The notes under the pieces were generated by a model, which saw only the letters and a list, made by a program, of their open reading frames with translations, did not search any database and had not been told where the DNA came from. The position numbers and the translations under genes are program-made. Positions 17,971 to 28,195 of a DNA stretch of 64,000 bases are shown piece after piece; the first letter of the stretch is position 1, and the number at the start of each line of letters is the position of its first letter. The DNA is taken from contig DHVX01000085.1 of assembly GCA_002412885.1 (NCBI GenBank), forward strand, positions 66,098 through 130,097, written 5' to 3'. The DNA is from Bacteroidales bacterium UBA5197 (GTDB taxonomy: Bacteria > Bacteroidota > Bacteroidia > Bacteroidales > Lentimicrobiaceae).

Positions 17971-19125
17971 ATGAAAAACAAAGCAAAAACTATCAAAAAA
18001 AGATTTAAAATGGTAATGCTCATTTCACTTTCTCTGCTACTGGCTTGTGTGGCAACTCTCTGGATTTTTTTGATGATTAAAAGCCCAGGAACCCCTGAGC
18101 AGTTTCTTGACAAAGAAGGAAAAGTCCTGGAAGGCTCCCTCTCCGAAAAAATCTTTGTAAACATTGGTGGAGTTAAGCAGGGTATGTTTGTACGAAGTAA
18201 AAATACTGACAATCCGGTTTTACTATTCTTGCACGGCGGACCAGGCTTTCCGAATTACTTTCTGTTCGAAAAATTCAAGACCGGACTTGAGGATTACTTC
18301 ACCGTCTGCTATTGGGAACAGCGCGGTGGCGGTTTGTCGCACAACCCTGAAATAACTAAGGAAAGCATGACACTGGAACAGCTTACATCCAATGCAGTTG
18401 AAGTAAGCAACTATTTGAGGGAGAGATTTAAAAAGGAAAAGATTTACATTATGGCCTGGTCTGGAGGAAGCACCATTGCTTTACCGGCTGTATCGAAGGC
18501 TCCGGAACTATTTCACGCCTACATTGCCATGGGACAGTTAACGAGGCAGCCCGAATCAGAAAGAATAGCCTACGACTTTATGTTAAAGCATTTCACTGAA
18601 GTGAACGATCAACGCTCAATAAAGCAGTTGAAAAAATTTAAGCATTTGAAAACAGAATCAGATTTGATCTCTTTTTATAACTCCGCAACCCGCGATAACC
18701 TGATGCACAGTCTTGGCATCGGAACCATGAGAAGCATGAAATCGGTTTTCAGAGACATCTTTTTACCTGTCTGGACCTGCGAAGCTTATACGCTCAGGGA
18801 GAAATATACCATCTGGAAATCGAAGATCATGTTTTTGCCCGGAACAAACCTGAAAACCCAAACATTAACCACTGATTTCGCTGCAGCTTATCCCGAATTC
18901 GGTGTTCCCGTTTACTTTGTCAGCGGTTAGTACGATTTAACGGTGAATGTAGATTTGTCGAAGGACTATTGCAATCGTCTTATTGCTCCTTTGAAAGGTT
19001 TTTACACTTTTGATAACTCGGCTCATGTCCCCCTTTTTGAAGAACCTGAACGTTTCAGAGAGATTCTGGAACACGATATTTTGCAAAACAGAACTGAACT
19101 TGCAGATCAGGATATTGTACAATAA
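17971..19125 (+). pseudogene. Alpha/beta hydrolase (proline iminopeptidase-like) interrupted by an in-frame TAG
   Basis: The frame runs 384 codons with one internal stop, TAG at 18928-18930 (codon 320). Before it: an N-terminal membrane anchor (about 14-35), the oxyanion motif HGGPGFP, WEQRGGGLS, and a nucleophile elbow AWSGGS with Ser164. After it the same frame continues without another break as YDLTVNVD and FDNSAHVPLFEEPERF, which supply the expected catalytic Asp (codon 322) and His (codon 352). The product that stops at TAG would lack both. A single base change from a CAG, AAG or GAG codon explains it. Either a recent nonsense mutation, a sequence error, or (less likely) readthrough. No frameshift is present and the promoter is intact. 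Confidence 0.85.
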
Positions 19126-19281
19126 CGATCACGCTGGACGCTTTTGAACACTATTTTTTATTGAACAAAGCGCTAAAAAAGTCATAATGAGCATATAATT
19201 ACTTGTATGTCAATTATGTACATTCAATGGCACATACTTTGTAAACAGACAATGAAATTCAAATCATTAAAACAAAAGCTT

Positions 19282-20985
19282 ATGAAAAGAAACCTTATTT
19301 CGCCCGCCACATTTATGATGGTTTTTGCATTGCTTTTATCAGGCATCTTCAATTCAGTCATAGCGCAATCTTCAACCCGGCAAAAGGAAGCAGAGGCAGG
19401 CAAACTTATTGAGGAATACAACAACAATTCCACCCCTGGGGGCGCAGTTATGGTGATACGTAACGGCAAAGTTGTTTACAGCAAAGCTTTTGGAATGGCC
19501 AATTTAACCCATAATGTTCCTTTTCAGATTACCACACCCACCAACATTGGTTCCACAACCAAGCAGTTTACAGCCTTTGCCATTGCGCTGCTTGAAGAAA
19601 GGGGACAGTTATCCATCAACGATGATATAAGAAAATACATTCCTGAGTTGCCCGACCTGGGAGATACCGTACGTTTGAAACACCTTTTGTCTCACACCAG
19701 CGGATATCGCGAATACCTCAATTCTTTGTTGATGTCAGGAAGGCAGGCAGGCGATCAGATACGAAAGGAAGAAATAATTCTGTTGGTCCAGAATCAACCC
19801 AGTCTGCAAAACAAGCCAGGCGAATCGTACAACTACAACAACACCGGTTATGCTTTGCTGGCGATGGTGATTGAGCGGGTTACCGGTGAAAAATATCCGG
19901 AATGGATGAAGAAAAATATTTTTACCCCTCTGGGGATGACACATACGGTGGTTCGCGAAAATCCGGGTCAGATTATTCCAGGCAATGCGCAGGGATATAC
20001 GCAAAATGAAAATGAGCCTTTCGTCGAAGCCATGGACATATCATCATCCATGGGCGCCGGAGGAATCTATACCACATTGGAAGATCTGGAAAAATGGATT
20101 ATGAACTTCTCAAAACCAGTTGTAGGCAATGCAAAACTGATGGAAAAATTACAGACGCCATTTATACTCAACAGCGGAGACACCATGAATTATGCTTACG
20201 GACTTATGGTGGGCAAATTGAACGGGTTGAAAATGGCAGAGCATGGTGGCGCCGATATTGCACACAGGTCGATGCTTATGATGTTTCCTGAAGTACAAGG
20301 AGCTGTTATAACACAAAGTAACAACGGCAATTTTTCAGGTCAGATTGCACGTAAACTCGCCAGAATATACTTTGCCGATGTAATGAAAATAGATAAGGAG
20401 GAGAAAAAAACATCTGCAGAACCTGCTGAATTTGTTTATGATGCAGAAAAGTTTGATGAACTTGCAGGCAGATACGAACTGGAAGTTGCACCGGGTTTTA
20501 TATTGGAATTCAGAAGAGAGGGCGATAAACTGTTTACTCAGGCAACCGGGCAGGGTGCTGTGGAGATATTTGGCAGTTCCGATTCAACATTCTATATGAA
20601 AGTGGTTCAGGCATCTGTTACTTTCCATCGCAATGCAGAAGGAAAGACAGAGCATCTCACATTGCACCAGAATGGAAATCACCGCGGCAACAGAATTCAT
20701 GAACCCGCCTGGAAACCCAGCGAAGAAGATATTAAAATGTACACTGGCAGTTATTTCAGCAATGAACTTGAGGCATTCTATTCAGTTGCTCTTGATGATG
20801 AAAAAAATCTGGTGCTTAAAAACCGACGGATAGATGATCTTCCGCTCAAGGCTGAGTCTAAAGATCAGTTTACAGCCTCCTTCCCTATTCCTGAGCTAAA
20901 ATTTATCAGGAACGAAAAAGGAGAAGTTACCGGGTTTGAGGCATCCAGTGGACGCTCAACAGGTATTTTGTTTCAAAAGCAATAA
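19282..20985 (+). CDS. Secreted serine hydrolase, beta-lactamase/class C family
   Basis: 567 residues from the ATG at 19282, chosen because it opens a standard signal peptide ending SVIAQ; in-frame ATGs at 19207 and 19252 precede it. Catalytic motifs of the penicillin-binding/class C fold are present: Ser91-x-x-Lys94 in GSTTKQFTAFAI, Tyr185-Asn-Asn in YNYNNTGYALL, and His321-Gly-Gly replacing KTG. The domain spans about 35-390. A C-terminal region (about 410-567) has two lipocalin-like DUF3471-type blocks (AGRYELEVAPG, YTGSYFSNELEAFYSV). Likely a periplasmic peptidase or esterase rather than a resistance enzyme. Terminator follows at 21025. Confidence 0.88.
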   Translation: MKRNLISPATFMMVFALLLSGIFNSVIAQSSTRQKEAEAGKLIEEYNNNSTPGGAVMVIRNGKVVYSKAFGMANLTHNVPFQITTPTNIGSTTKQFTAFAIALLEERGQLSINDDIRKYIPELPDLGDTVRLKHLLSHTSGYREYLNSLLMSGRQAGDQIRKEEIILLVQNQPSLQNKPGESYNYNNTGYALLAMVIERVTGEKYPEWMKKNIFTPLGMTHTVVRENPGQIIPGNAQGYTQNENEPFVEAMDISSSMGAGGIYTTLEDLEKWIMNFSKPVVGNAKLMEKLQTPFILNSGDTMNYAYGLMVGKLNGLKMAEHGGADIAHRSMLMMFPEVQGAVITQSNNGNFSGQIARKLARIYFADVMKIDKEEKKTSAEPAEFVYDAEKFDELAGRYELEVAPGFILEFRREGDKLFTQATGQGAVEIFGSSDSTFYMKVVQASVTFHRNAEGKTEHLTLHQNGNHRGNRIHEPAWKPSEEDIKMYTGSYFSNELEAFYSVALDDEKNLVLKNRRIDDLPLKAESKDQFTASFPIPELKFIRNEKGEVTGFEASSGRSTGILFQKQ

Positions 20986-21024
20986 AATCGGATAACAATT
21001 CAAACATTCAGTTTCCATTTCAGA

Positions 21025-21062
21025 AAAAGAGCAGTTGCTCCCGGGCAACTGCTCTTTTATTA
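21025..21062 (+). terminator. Strong Rho-independent terminator after the serine hydrolase
   Basis: Stem AAAAGAGCAGTTGC / GCAACTGCTCTTTT, 14 perfect pairs, 6-base loop, T-rich end. Confidence 0.92.
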
Positions 21063-21272
21063 TTCCACAAATATCTGCACATTCATCCTTCCAAACTAAA
21101 CAATTCCTGATGATAGAAAGGCTTCAGGCCACTGAAAGCCTAAAAACCCACTCCCACCAAACTATATTTTTTCTGGTTTGTTTAATGAAATTATTAAACC
21201 CGGATTACTATTTCCGGTTCATACCAACAAGAGAGTCTTGCTTTTATTAATTAACCTTCTAAAATCAAGCTT

Positions 21273-22454
21273 ATGAAAAAAATAGTTACACTGATTTTTC
21301 TTTCAGGGATAATCTCCTTGTCATTTGCCCAGCAAATTCCCAATCTACCAATACCTTTGGGAGCTGGAAATGCTGAAGTCTGGAATGGTTCGATCTATCA
21401 TTTCGGAGGGTCCAACAATTGGTCGGGAAGCATTGTCTATCCGAGAATTTACAGGTTTGATGGAACGGCATGGGCTTATCACGATACGATTCCGGATAAC
21501 AATTTATGGGATGTTGAAACCCTTCTCGTGGGCGATAATGTTTATCTTTTGTCAGGCTGGCCATACGGACCCACACTGAACAGAAGGTATAACCTGAACA
21601 CCAGGCAGTGGACCTATCTGAGCCCAAGTCCCAATACCAGTCAAACCTGGGGCATGACTTCCGAAGAACTGAACGGAATCATTTACCTTTTCGATTCCTA
21701 TGGTAATGTACATGCATACAACATTACCACTGATTCCTGGACAACCAGAACGCCCAATACCGCGACAGGATCCTGGGATATGAGTTCTATTTTGTTTCAG
21801 GGTGAAATTTATATCCTTGGCTGGAGCAATTCCGCTTTCTATAAATACACCCCGGCAACCGACCAATGGACACAACTGGCCGATTCGCCATATCAGGTCG
21901 GCGCCTGTGCATTTGGAATCATTAATAATTTGATTTATGCCATCGGAGGAAATGCAGGGGGAGGCTCAACGGCTTACTACAGCAGCATTATTGTTTATAA
22001 TATCACCAGCAATTCATGGGTAACATCCACCATCACGCTCAGTTCGGCAAGGCACTGGATGGCTACAGCTGAATACCTTGGTGGTTTGTATGTTGTAGGA
22101 GGAATCAATGAGAATTCTCAATCGGTTGATATAGTTGAAGAAATTGTTCCTCAGGGCACTGCCGGCATTGGCGACAATACCGGACTGAAGCAAGGTTACC
22201 TTCTGGAACAAAACACCCCGAACCCATTTAAATCATCCACCACAATCAGGTACAAGCTTCCGGTCCCTTCGCTTGTGACAATAAAAGTTCACAACGTATT
22301 TGGTGCCGAAGTAAAAACAATAGTGGATGAAACCAAAGCCGCTGGCAATCATCAAGTCAGTTTTGATGCTTCAGAATTAAAAAGCGGTGTGTATTATTAC
22401 AGTCTGCAAACAGGCAAATACATGCAGACAAAGAAAATGATGATCAGGGATTAG
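21273..22454 (+). CDS. Kelch-repeat protein with T9SS sorting domain
   Basis: 393 residues. Signal peptide 1-19 (LSFAQ). Residues about 30-290 contain five or six kelch-type repeats (IYHFGGSNN, YLLSGWPYG, IYLFDSYGN, IYILGWSN, IYAIGGNAGG, LYVVGGIN), each with the W/Y pair that closes a beta-propeller blade. The C-terminus is a T9SS type A sorting domain of the NTPNPFKSSTTIRYKLP type, ending GVYYYSLQTGK...KKMMI. Surface-exposed binding propeller is the likely role; ligand unknown. Convergent with the AbgT gene, sharing a terminator. Confidence 0.88.
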   Translation: MKKIVTLIFLSGIISLSFAQQIPNLPIPLGAGNAEVWNGSIYHFGGSNNWSGSIVYPRIYRFDGTAWAYHDTIPDNNLWDVETLLVGDNVYLLSGWPYGPTLNRRYNLNTRQWTYLSPSPNTSQTWGMTSEELNGIIYLFDSYGNVHAYNITTDSWTTRTPNTATGSWDMSSILFQGEIYILGWSNSAFYKYTPATDQWTQLADSPYQVGACAFGIINNLIYAIGGNAGGGSTAYYSSIIVYNITSNSWVTSTITLSSARHWMATAEYLGGLYVVGGINENSQSVDIVEEIVPQGTAGIGDNTGLKQGYLLEQNTPNPFKSSTTIRYKLPVPSLVTIKVHNVFGAEVKTIVDETKAAGNHQVSFDASELKSGVYYYSLQTGKYMQTKKMMIRD

Positions 22455-22516
22455 AGCCTGGGTAAGAGGTCTGGAAGTTAGAATATCGTTTCTTTCCTGA
22501 ATAAAAGAAAGCAAAT

Positions 22517-22548
22517 AACCCCCGGTTGAGCAGGTCTCTCCGGGGGTT
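22517..22548. terminator. Bidirectional terminator between convergent genes
   Basis: AACCCCCGG / CCGGGGGTT stem with a 14-base loop. A-rich sequence precedes it and T-rich follows, so it can serve both the kelch gene and the AbgT gene. Confidence 0.8.
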
Positions 22549-22564
22549 TAATGATAAATGTAAT

Positions 22565-24088
22565 TTACCTCAGATAAAGCGTAGGCGCTTCGGGGCCAAG
22601 TGGCAAGCCGAGCAGCACCCATGCAATCAGCAGACCTGTCCAGAAAATGGTAAATACAATGGTGTATGGAAGCATGGTTGAAATGAGGGTTCCCAGCCCT
22701 GAGTTTTTCTGATATTTCTCAAAGTAGATGATAATCAGTGCGAAAAAACTCATCATTGGCGAAATAATATTGGTAACCGAATCCCCGACCCTGAAAATGG
22801 CCTGAGAGAGCTCAGGGGAATATCCCAACAGCATAAACATGGGTATAAAAACCGGACCCATTATCGCCCATTTTGCGGAAGCACTTCCCATAAACATATT
22901 GATAAAACCAGAGAGCAACACAAACAGGATGATCAGCGGAATGGGCCCCAGTTCGGCTTGCTGCAAAAATGTAGCTCCTTGCACGGCAATAACCAGTCCC
23001 AGATTGCTCCATTTGAAATAAGCCACAAACTGAGCGGCAAAAAACACCAGCACCAGAAAAGATGCCAGGGTTTTAAAACTATCGCTCATGCCTTTCACTA
23101 CATCGGTATCGCTTTTAAACTTTCCGGTAATCGCGCCATAAACAATTCCAAGGCTGGCAGCCATAAAGAACAGAAAAGCGATAAAACCCTTGATGAGCGG
23201 CGAATGAAGAATGGTGTTGTCGGTACCGCGTAAAAATCCCTGATCGGGCAAAAGACCGATGGCAAAAAGAAGCATCCAGGCGGCAGCAGTAACCAATACC
23301 CAGCGCAGTGCCTTACGTTCGCGGGGTGTGAGCTTTTCCATGGTTTCCTGAGGCACATCACCCTCATATTTTCCAAGGCGGGGCTCCACCACACGTTCGG
23401 TAACCAAAGTACCAAGAACCGTAATCAGCAGTGTTGAAACCGCCATAAAATAGTAATTGGCTGTTGGAAGAACATAATACTCAGGATCGAGAATACGTGC
23501 CGCTTCGGTGGAAAGCCCGGCCAGCAATGGGTCGATGGTTCCGATAACCAGATTTGCACTAAAACCACCCGAAACGCCTGCAAAAGCAGCGGCCATACCA
23601 GCAACCGGATGCCGCCCTACGGAATGAAATATTATCCCGGCCATGGGAATCAGCAAAACATAACCAAGATCGCTGGCCACATTAGAAAGAATACCTGAAA
23701 AAACCAACACAAAAGTCAGCCATCTCTTTGGCGATTTCAGTACCAGCAAACGAATGACTGCTCCCACCAAACCACTGCTTTCGGCAATACCAATACCCAG
23801 AAGTGCAACCATTACAATGCCCAGAGGTGCAAAACCGGTATAATTCTCAACCATTTCGAGAACAATACGGCGGAAACCTTCATTCGATAATAAATTGTGA
23901 ACCCTTATGATTTCTCCCGTTGCCGGATGAACAGCCTGCCAGCTTAACCACTGACCCACAAATGAGAATACCAGCACTGAAATTGCAAACAATGCAAACA
24001 AGGTTGCGGGATGAGGAAGGGCATTGCCTCCTTTTTCAACAATATTAAGAAAACGGGTAAGCAATGAAGTTTTAGAGTTGGTCGTCAT
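22565..24088 (-). CDS. abgT: AbgT family transporter (p-aminobenzoyl-glutamate type)
   Basis: 507 residues, the usual family length. It has about eleven membrane segments and two re-entrant hairpins. Signature stretches are GNALPHPATLFALF near the N-terminus, GIGIAESSGLVGA, FSGILSNVASDLGYVLLIPMAG, and MFMGSASAKWAIMGPVFIPMFMLLGYSPELSQAIFRVGDSVTNIISPMM. Family members import p-aminobenzoyl-glutamate or export sulfonamide-type antimetabolites across the inner membrane, driven by ion gradients. No abgA/abgB-like hydrolase is adjacent, so the substrate here is open. Confidence 0.93.
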   Translation of the reverse strand: MTTNSKTSLLTRFLNIVEKGGNALPHPATLFALFAISVLVFSFVGQWLSWQAVHPATGEIIRVHNLLSNEGFRRIVLEMVENYTGFAPLGIVMVALLGIGIAESSGLVGAVIRLLVLKSPKRWLTFVLVFSGILSNVASDLGYVLLIPMAGIIFHSVGRHPVAGMAAAFAGVSGGFSANLVIGTIDPLLAGLSTEAARILDPEYYVLPTANYYFMAVSTLLITVLGTLVTERVVEPRLGKYEGDVPQETMEKLTPRERKALRWVLVTAAAWMLLFAIGLLPDQGFLRGTDNTILHSPLIKGFIAFLFFMAASLGIVYGAITGKFKSDTDVVKGMSDSFKTLASFLVLVFFAAQFVAYFKWSNLGLVIAVQGATFLQQAELGPIPLIILFVLLSGFINMFMGSASAKWAIMGPVFIPMFMLLGYSPELSQAIFRVGDSVTNIISPMMSFFALIIIYFEKYQKNSGLGTLISTMLPYTIVFTIFWTGLLIAWVLLGLPLGPEAPTLYLR

Positions 24089-24145
24089 TAATGGCCAGCT
24101 TAAGTGAGAAAATTATTTTTTAGGGATTGTTTTTGTGATGGTGTA

Positions 24146-24178
24146 CAAAAATATAAATTTTGCCGGATTTTTTATCAA
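24146..24178 (-). promoter_or_regulatory. Promoter for the AbgT gene
   Basis: Reverse-strand TATTTTTG (24146-24153) with TTG 22 bases upstream (24176-24178). It lies about 60 bases before the AbgT start. The 398-base divergent region 24089-24486 otherwise holds only the opposite promoter. Confidence 0.5.
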
Positions 24179-24429
24179 TTATTGTTTCAAAGCATTCATC
24201 CTGCCCCTATGTTTGCCGACTTATTTGATCATGTAAACTGATGATAGATATATGATTTTCAAATATTTACATATCTTATTCTTGTCCTGAAAATATAATG
24301 GTTAAAAATTGTTAAAGTGCTTGAAACCAGATTTTCACTTACAATAAATATGTATTTCCCATGTGCAGAGATGAGAAGTCATATTGGCAGAGCCTCCCGA
24401 CTTTTCATATTGAAATAATATCTGCCAGA

Positions 24430-24461
24430 TTTGGAATTAACTTTTTCATGATATATCTTTG
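24430..24461 (+). promoter_or_regulatory. Promoter for the delta-60 repeat gene
   Basis: TTTG (24430) and TATCTTTG (24454) with a 20-base spacer, a consensus Bacteroidota promoter, 26 bases before the start codon. Confidence 0.75.
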
Positions 24462-24486
24462 AATAGTTTAACCAAAACATGCAGCC

Positions 24487-26064
24487 ATGAAAAGATTTAT
24501 ACTGCTCGTTACCATCCTTTTATCAGCAATTGTGCTGAAAGCTCAGATACCCGGAGCACTGGATCTTTCATTCGGAAACTTTGGCAAAACACTCCTCGAC
24601 TGGAATGGAGACCTCAACAGGGCTGATGCGATTAAATTTACAGCTGACGGTGGAATGGTTGTATGCGGCACCAACGGATATCTGGGTGGAAACAACTCAT
24701 GTTTACTGGCAAAATTCACTTCTAATGGCCTGCTTGATGAAAGCTTCGGAACCAATGGAATTGTGCAATTCGGGTACGGCGGAGAAACCAGTTATGCAAA
24801 CGATCTGATTATACAATCTGAAGGGCGCATCCTTGTAGCAGGCATAAGCGCAGAAGCCGGAAATGTCAGTATCGGACTGGCAAGATTCACTTCTTCGGGA
24901 GAGCCTGACAATACTTTTGGTTTCTCAGGAAAATTGATTGTCAATATTGGTGAATATGAAACGGCCAACACCATTGTCAGCCTTCCCAACAACAAATTTG
25001 CAATCACCGGCTCCATAGATTCCCCCGCAACAAATCTCGATATGCTGGTTATGCGTTTTCTTTCAAATGGCTCAACCGATGTAAGCTTCGGAACAAACGG
25101 ATACATAAGCCTCGATCTGAACAACAGCTCCACCGATATGCCAAGGGGCATGATATTTCATAACAACAAATTTACAATTGCCTCCTACGCGTTCAAACAG
25201 GCAACAGATGCCGTTGCCCTGGTGCGATTAAATGCCGATGGCAGCCTCGACACCGGTTTTGGCGTTGGCGGAAAATCAGTAATTGACGGTTTTAAGATTA
25301 TGGATATGATTGCAGAACCCGGTTCTCAGATGGCGTTTGATTATCAGGGAAGAATTGTTGTAAGTGGTCAGTTTTTAGGCTTAGCCGGAACTGATCCTAT
25401 GTTGTTACGATTTCTTTCAAATGGTTATCCCGACAATAGTTTTGGTGATTTCGGAATGGCTGTATATCAGATTACAGGTGACAATGAATTACAGGCGTTG
25501 GCTGTTCAGGCTGATGGCAAAATTGTGGCAGCCGGTTCATCGAATTCCAGTAATAGAAACACTTTTATCATGAGGGTTCTCGACAACGGAGACCTTGACC
25601 CGACTTTTGGAATGGGAAACGGATATTCAGTGCATCAGCTTGGACAAGGGAACTCAAATATTGACGGAGCAAGGGCCATGCTGATTCAGAACAACAACAA
25701 AGCTGTTCTTGCCGGTTATGCCGATACACAAAATAATTCCTGGGATTTCTGTATTTCAAGGTATTATCTGGGTGTGGTTACCGGTGGCGGAAACGAGGCA
25801 AATTACGAAAACCTGAATGCATTTATTGATCCGGTTTACAAAAACAGAATTACCATTACCGGAGAGTTTAATATAAACAAGGTACAAAGTATATCATTGC
25901 TGAATGCTGCAGGGCAGATTTGCCATACATGGAATGGCAGTCAGATAAATTATTCGGGAAATAACATAATCCTTAACCTTAACAGGGCAGCTGAACCTGG
26001 TGTTTATCTTTTGCAGCTGAGCGGACAGAATATTCTGGCTTCAGCTAAGCTGATCTGTTTCTGA
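24487..26064 (+). CDS. Secreted delta-60 repeat protein
   Basis: 525 residues. A signal peptide (to VLKAQ, about 20) is followed by about eight delta-60 repeats (about 22-430). These have the form G.lD.sFG.nG.........a....DGkilvaG, e.g. GALDLSFGNFGKTL, GLLDESFGTNGIV, EPDNTFGFSGKL, STDVSFGTNGYI. They form a beta-propeller-like structure. The last roughly 75 residues (ITITGEFNINKVQSISLLNAAGQICHTW ... PGVYLLQLSGQN) look like a divergent T9SS sorting domain lacking the YPNP start. Its stop lies 11 bases from the stop of the convergent DUF4328 gene. Confidence 0.85.
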   Translation: MKRFILLVTILLSAIVLKAQIPGALDLSFGNFGKTLLDWNGDLNRADAIKFTADGGMVVCGTNGYLGGNNSCLLAKFTSNGLLDESFGTNGIVQFGYGGETSYANDLIIQSEGRILVAGISAEAGNVSIGLARFTSSGEPDNTFGFSGKLIVNIGEYETANTIVSLPNNKFAITGSIDSPATNLDMLVMRFLSNGSTDVSFGTNGYISLDLNNSSTDMPRGMIFHNNKFTIASYAFKQATDAVALVRLNADGSLDTGFGVGGKSVIDGFKIMDMIAEPGSQMAFDYQGRIVVSGQFLGLAGTDPMLLRFLSNGYPDNSFGDFGMAVYQITGDNELQALAVQADGKIVAAGSSNSSNRNTFIMRVLDNGDLDPTFGMGNGYSVHQLGQGNSNIDGARAMLIQNNNKAVLAGYADTQNNSWDFCISRYYLGVVTGGGNEANYENLNAFIDPVYKNRITITGEFNINKVQSISLLNAAGQICHTWNGSQINYSGNNIILNLNRAAEPGVYLLQLSGQNILASAKLICF

Positions 26065-26075
26065 ACAAACGCCGG

Positions 26076-26951
26076 CTAAACCGCAATTTCGACGGGTTCC
26101 GTTACTTTTTCAGACGCCTTTGCAAGTACTATTTCATCAGATTCAGCAAGGGCAGATTCCATTTGGCTGTAAACCGAAATCACTTTTAAGGTAATGAGCG
26201 ACAGTGGGATATACAAAAAAGCCAGAATCATTGTCGCCAGGGTATAATCCATCCACTGATCAATGGTTTGGTTATCATTGGAAAGTTTGTCGGCAATACT
26301 ACCGACAAATGAAGCCAGAATCCAGAATGTCCACCATATTCCCAATAGATATCTGCTTTTCATGAAACTCATATTATCAGCCCTGAGTACCAGCAATGAA
26401 GCCGATTCTCTCCACATTTCGCGCATGATTTGAAAAGGCCTGAAAAAGCAAAGTACAGGCACAAACCAGCTGCCTGCCGCCCATCCCTCAGTAAAATTTC
26501 CACTGCGGATTCGTTTATGCATGTTGAAATATGCCCGCCTGAACCACATAATAAAAGTTACAGCAGATATCAAAAAGATCAGAATAAAAAGTAAATCAAC
26601 AATAAGCTGACGAATGTCGTTGCTAGCCGCCATTTTTTCGGTAACCGCTTCGCCGGCCTTCACCATAGCAAGCAACTGATACTGAAAAAAGAGGGAGGTG
26701 ATTTTTATCAGGTTTATAAACATTACCAGCGAAACCAGCAGCATTGCAGTTTTTGCCCGTCTGCTGTTTGGCTTTACCATTATAGCAGATTTTGCAGCAA
26801 CTGCCTGATCGGCTTCAAAAAACTGACAATGATCAGAAAAATCCGGTTTTGATCCGGTATAACCACATAATAATCCTACGGCTGAGTCAAATTTCCGGTT
26901 GATGCATTGTCTGCAGATGGTATTGCGTTGATAAGAATTGCTCATATGCAT
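26076..26951 (-). CDS. DUF4328 membrane protein with N-terminal Cys-rich ribbon
   Basis: 291 residues. An N-terminal metal-binding-like block, CRQCINRKFDSAVGLLCG followed by DHCQFF, is common in Bacteroidota membrane proteins. It is joined to a DUF4328 region with about six membrane segments (from about 65) and the family motif FRRAYFNMHKR ... GWAAGSWFVPVLCFFRPFQIMREMW. Integral inner-membrane protein of unknown role. Start at the first ATG (26951); an ATG two codons later is equally possible. Confidence 0.85.
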   Translation of the reverse strand: MHMSNSYQRNTICRQCINRKFDSAVGLLCGYTGSKPDFSDHCQFFEADQAVAAKSAIMVKPNSRRAKTAMLLVSLVMFINLIKITSLFFQYQLLAMVKAGEAVTEKMAASNDIRQLIVDLLFILIFLISAVTFIMWFRRAYFNMHKRIRSGNFTEGWAAGSWFVPVLCFFRPFQIMREMWRESASLLVLRADNMSFMKSRYLLGIWWTFWILASFVGSIADKLSNDNQTIDQWMDYTLATMILAFLYIPLSLITLKVISVYSQMESALAESDEIVLAKASEKVTEPVEIAV

Positions 26952-27112
26952 TTAAGTTATAAATGGAGATTTCAGTTTTATTGATTGACCTGATTAACGA
27001 TAAACAATATCAGCCATCTGTTTTAATGGCTTTAATCTCAGGCTTGCATAAGCCGGCATTTTGCGCCGGAATCTAGAAATCTTGTTGTTATGCTTAAACT
27101 TAACTCCCCTAC

Positions 27113-27209
27113 CCTTTTGCCAGCCAAAACCTTAGCGAATGTATTGCGTTTTTCGGATTCCTGCAATAGAATTGATTTTTTTTCTGACAAAACTAATTCT
27201 GGCAAAAGG
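27113..27209. repeat. Inverted repeat in a 410-base gene-free stretch
   Basis: CCTTTTGCCAG (27113-27123) and CTGGCAAAAGG (27199-27209), 75 bases apart, between the DUF4328 and PIG-L genes. Reading frames crossing it do not look like real proteins. Nothing else is evident in 26952-27361. Confidence 0.5.
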
Positions 27210-27361
27210 CTGGCTGGAAAGCGATGCGCCTCAGAAATATCATCAAAGCTGAGTCTGATTAACTTAGTCACAACTATAAAATCCTTTTTTACATAATCAT
27301 ATATGCAATTTATTAGATATGGCTGCGTTAGAATATGAATCATCCATAAACCCATAAAAGC

Positions 27362-28195
27362 ATGAAACATACAGCCCTTCTTATTATAATTGCGATGATT
27401 TCGGCATGTTCAGGCAGTAATGTTGACTATAAGAAAATAGCCGCTTTTCAGGAAAACAGTGTGCCTGAATTAACGATGGATATTTCAGACACAACGCGTG
27501 TACTCGCCATTTTCCCTCATGCCGATGACGAAACCATTGCCGGCGGTTTGATTCTTTACCTGAAACAAAAAGGAGCTGCCATACATCTGCTCACCCTTTG
27601 CGAACACAATGAAATGCGAATGAACGAGCTGAATTGTTCTGCTGAAAAGCTTGGCATTGAAAACGTGGAAGTTTCTGGATTTGTAAACAATTCGTGGGAA
27701 GATATTATGAACAACAATATAAGCTTCTGGTACGACAACAAAGACAGCATCAAACAGACAATCACGAATAAGATTCAGCAATTCAAACCTCACATTCTTA
27801 TCACCTACGACAGCGAAATCGGTGGGTACGGACATCCTGAGCATCTGGTTTCGGCAGAGCTGACTGAAGATATCTTTCTGGAAAATTCCGAAAATCCGGG
27901 ATTTGCACCCGAACACTTATTGCAGATAACGCTGACTGATGAACTGGAAAACTTTTTGGTTGCCAGTTCACCGGCTTATGAGCCAACAAAGAAAATGACA
28001 GGAAGCAAAGGATTACCCGCCCCCGATTTTGCATTGGATATCAGACAATTCTGGCCGGCAAAAAATCAGGCAGCTCTGTGTCATCAGTCTCAGTATAAAA
28101 CATTGAATAAGTTTTACATCGTTTATGACGAAGAAAACAGGGATAATCACATCAATGCATTTAGCAGAGAGTATTACAGGGTGATGGAAAGGTAA
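27362..28195 (+). CDS. PIG-L/LmbE family deacetylase, lipoprotein
   Basis: 277 residues. Lipobox MISACSG gives a lipid-anchored Cys at about 16. The zinc site of the LmbE fold is intact: PHADDE (His53, Asp55, Asp56, Glu57) near the start of the domain and GHPEH (about 158-162). Family members remove acetyl groups from N-acetylglucosamine-type sugars, so an envelope-located glycan or glycoconjugate deacetylase is likely; the substrate is not evident. The TAA stop is also the first three bases of a TAATTTC heptamer array. Confidence 0.88.
   Translation: MKHTALLIIIAMISACSGSNVDYKKIAAFQENSVPELTMDISDTTRVLAIFPHADDETIAGGLILYLKQKGAAIHLLTLCEHNEMRMNELNCSAEKLGIENVEVSGFVNNSWEDIMNNNISFWYDNKDSIKQTITNKIQQFKPHILITYDSEIGGYGHPEHLVSAELTEDIFLENSENPGFAPEHLLQITLTDELENFLVASSPAYEPTKKMTGSKGLPAPDFALDIRQFWPAKNQAALCHQSQYKTLNKFYIVYDEENRDNHINAFSREYYRVMER

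Noticed and set aside
17971..19125. Recoding of TAG as an amino acid in this organism
   Set aside because: Only one gene shows an internal TAG, while TAG is used as a normal terminal stop elsewhere (for example at 60598), so a local mutation or sequence error is the simpler explanation.
27038..27370. 110-residue reverse-strand frame overlapping the start of the PIG-L gene
   Set aside because: No recognisable motif, it runs over an inverted repeat, and it overlaps the well-supported lipoprotein start.
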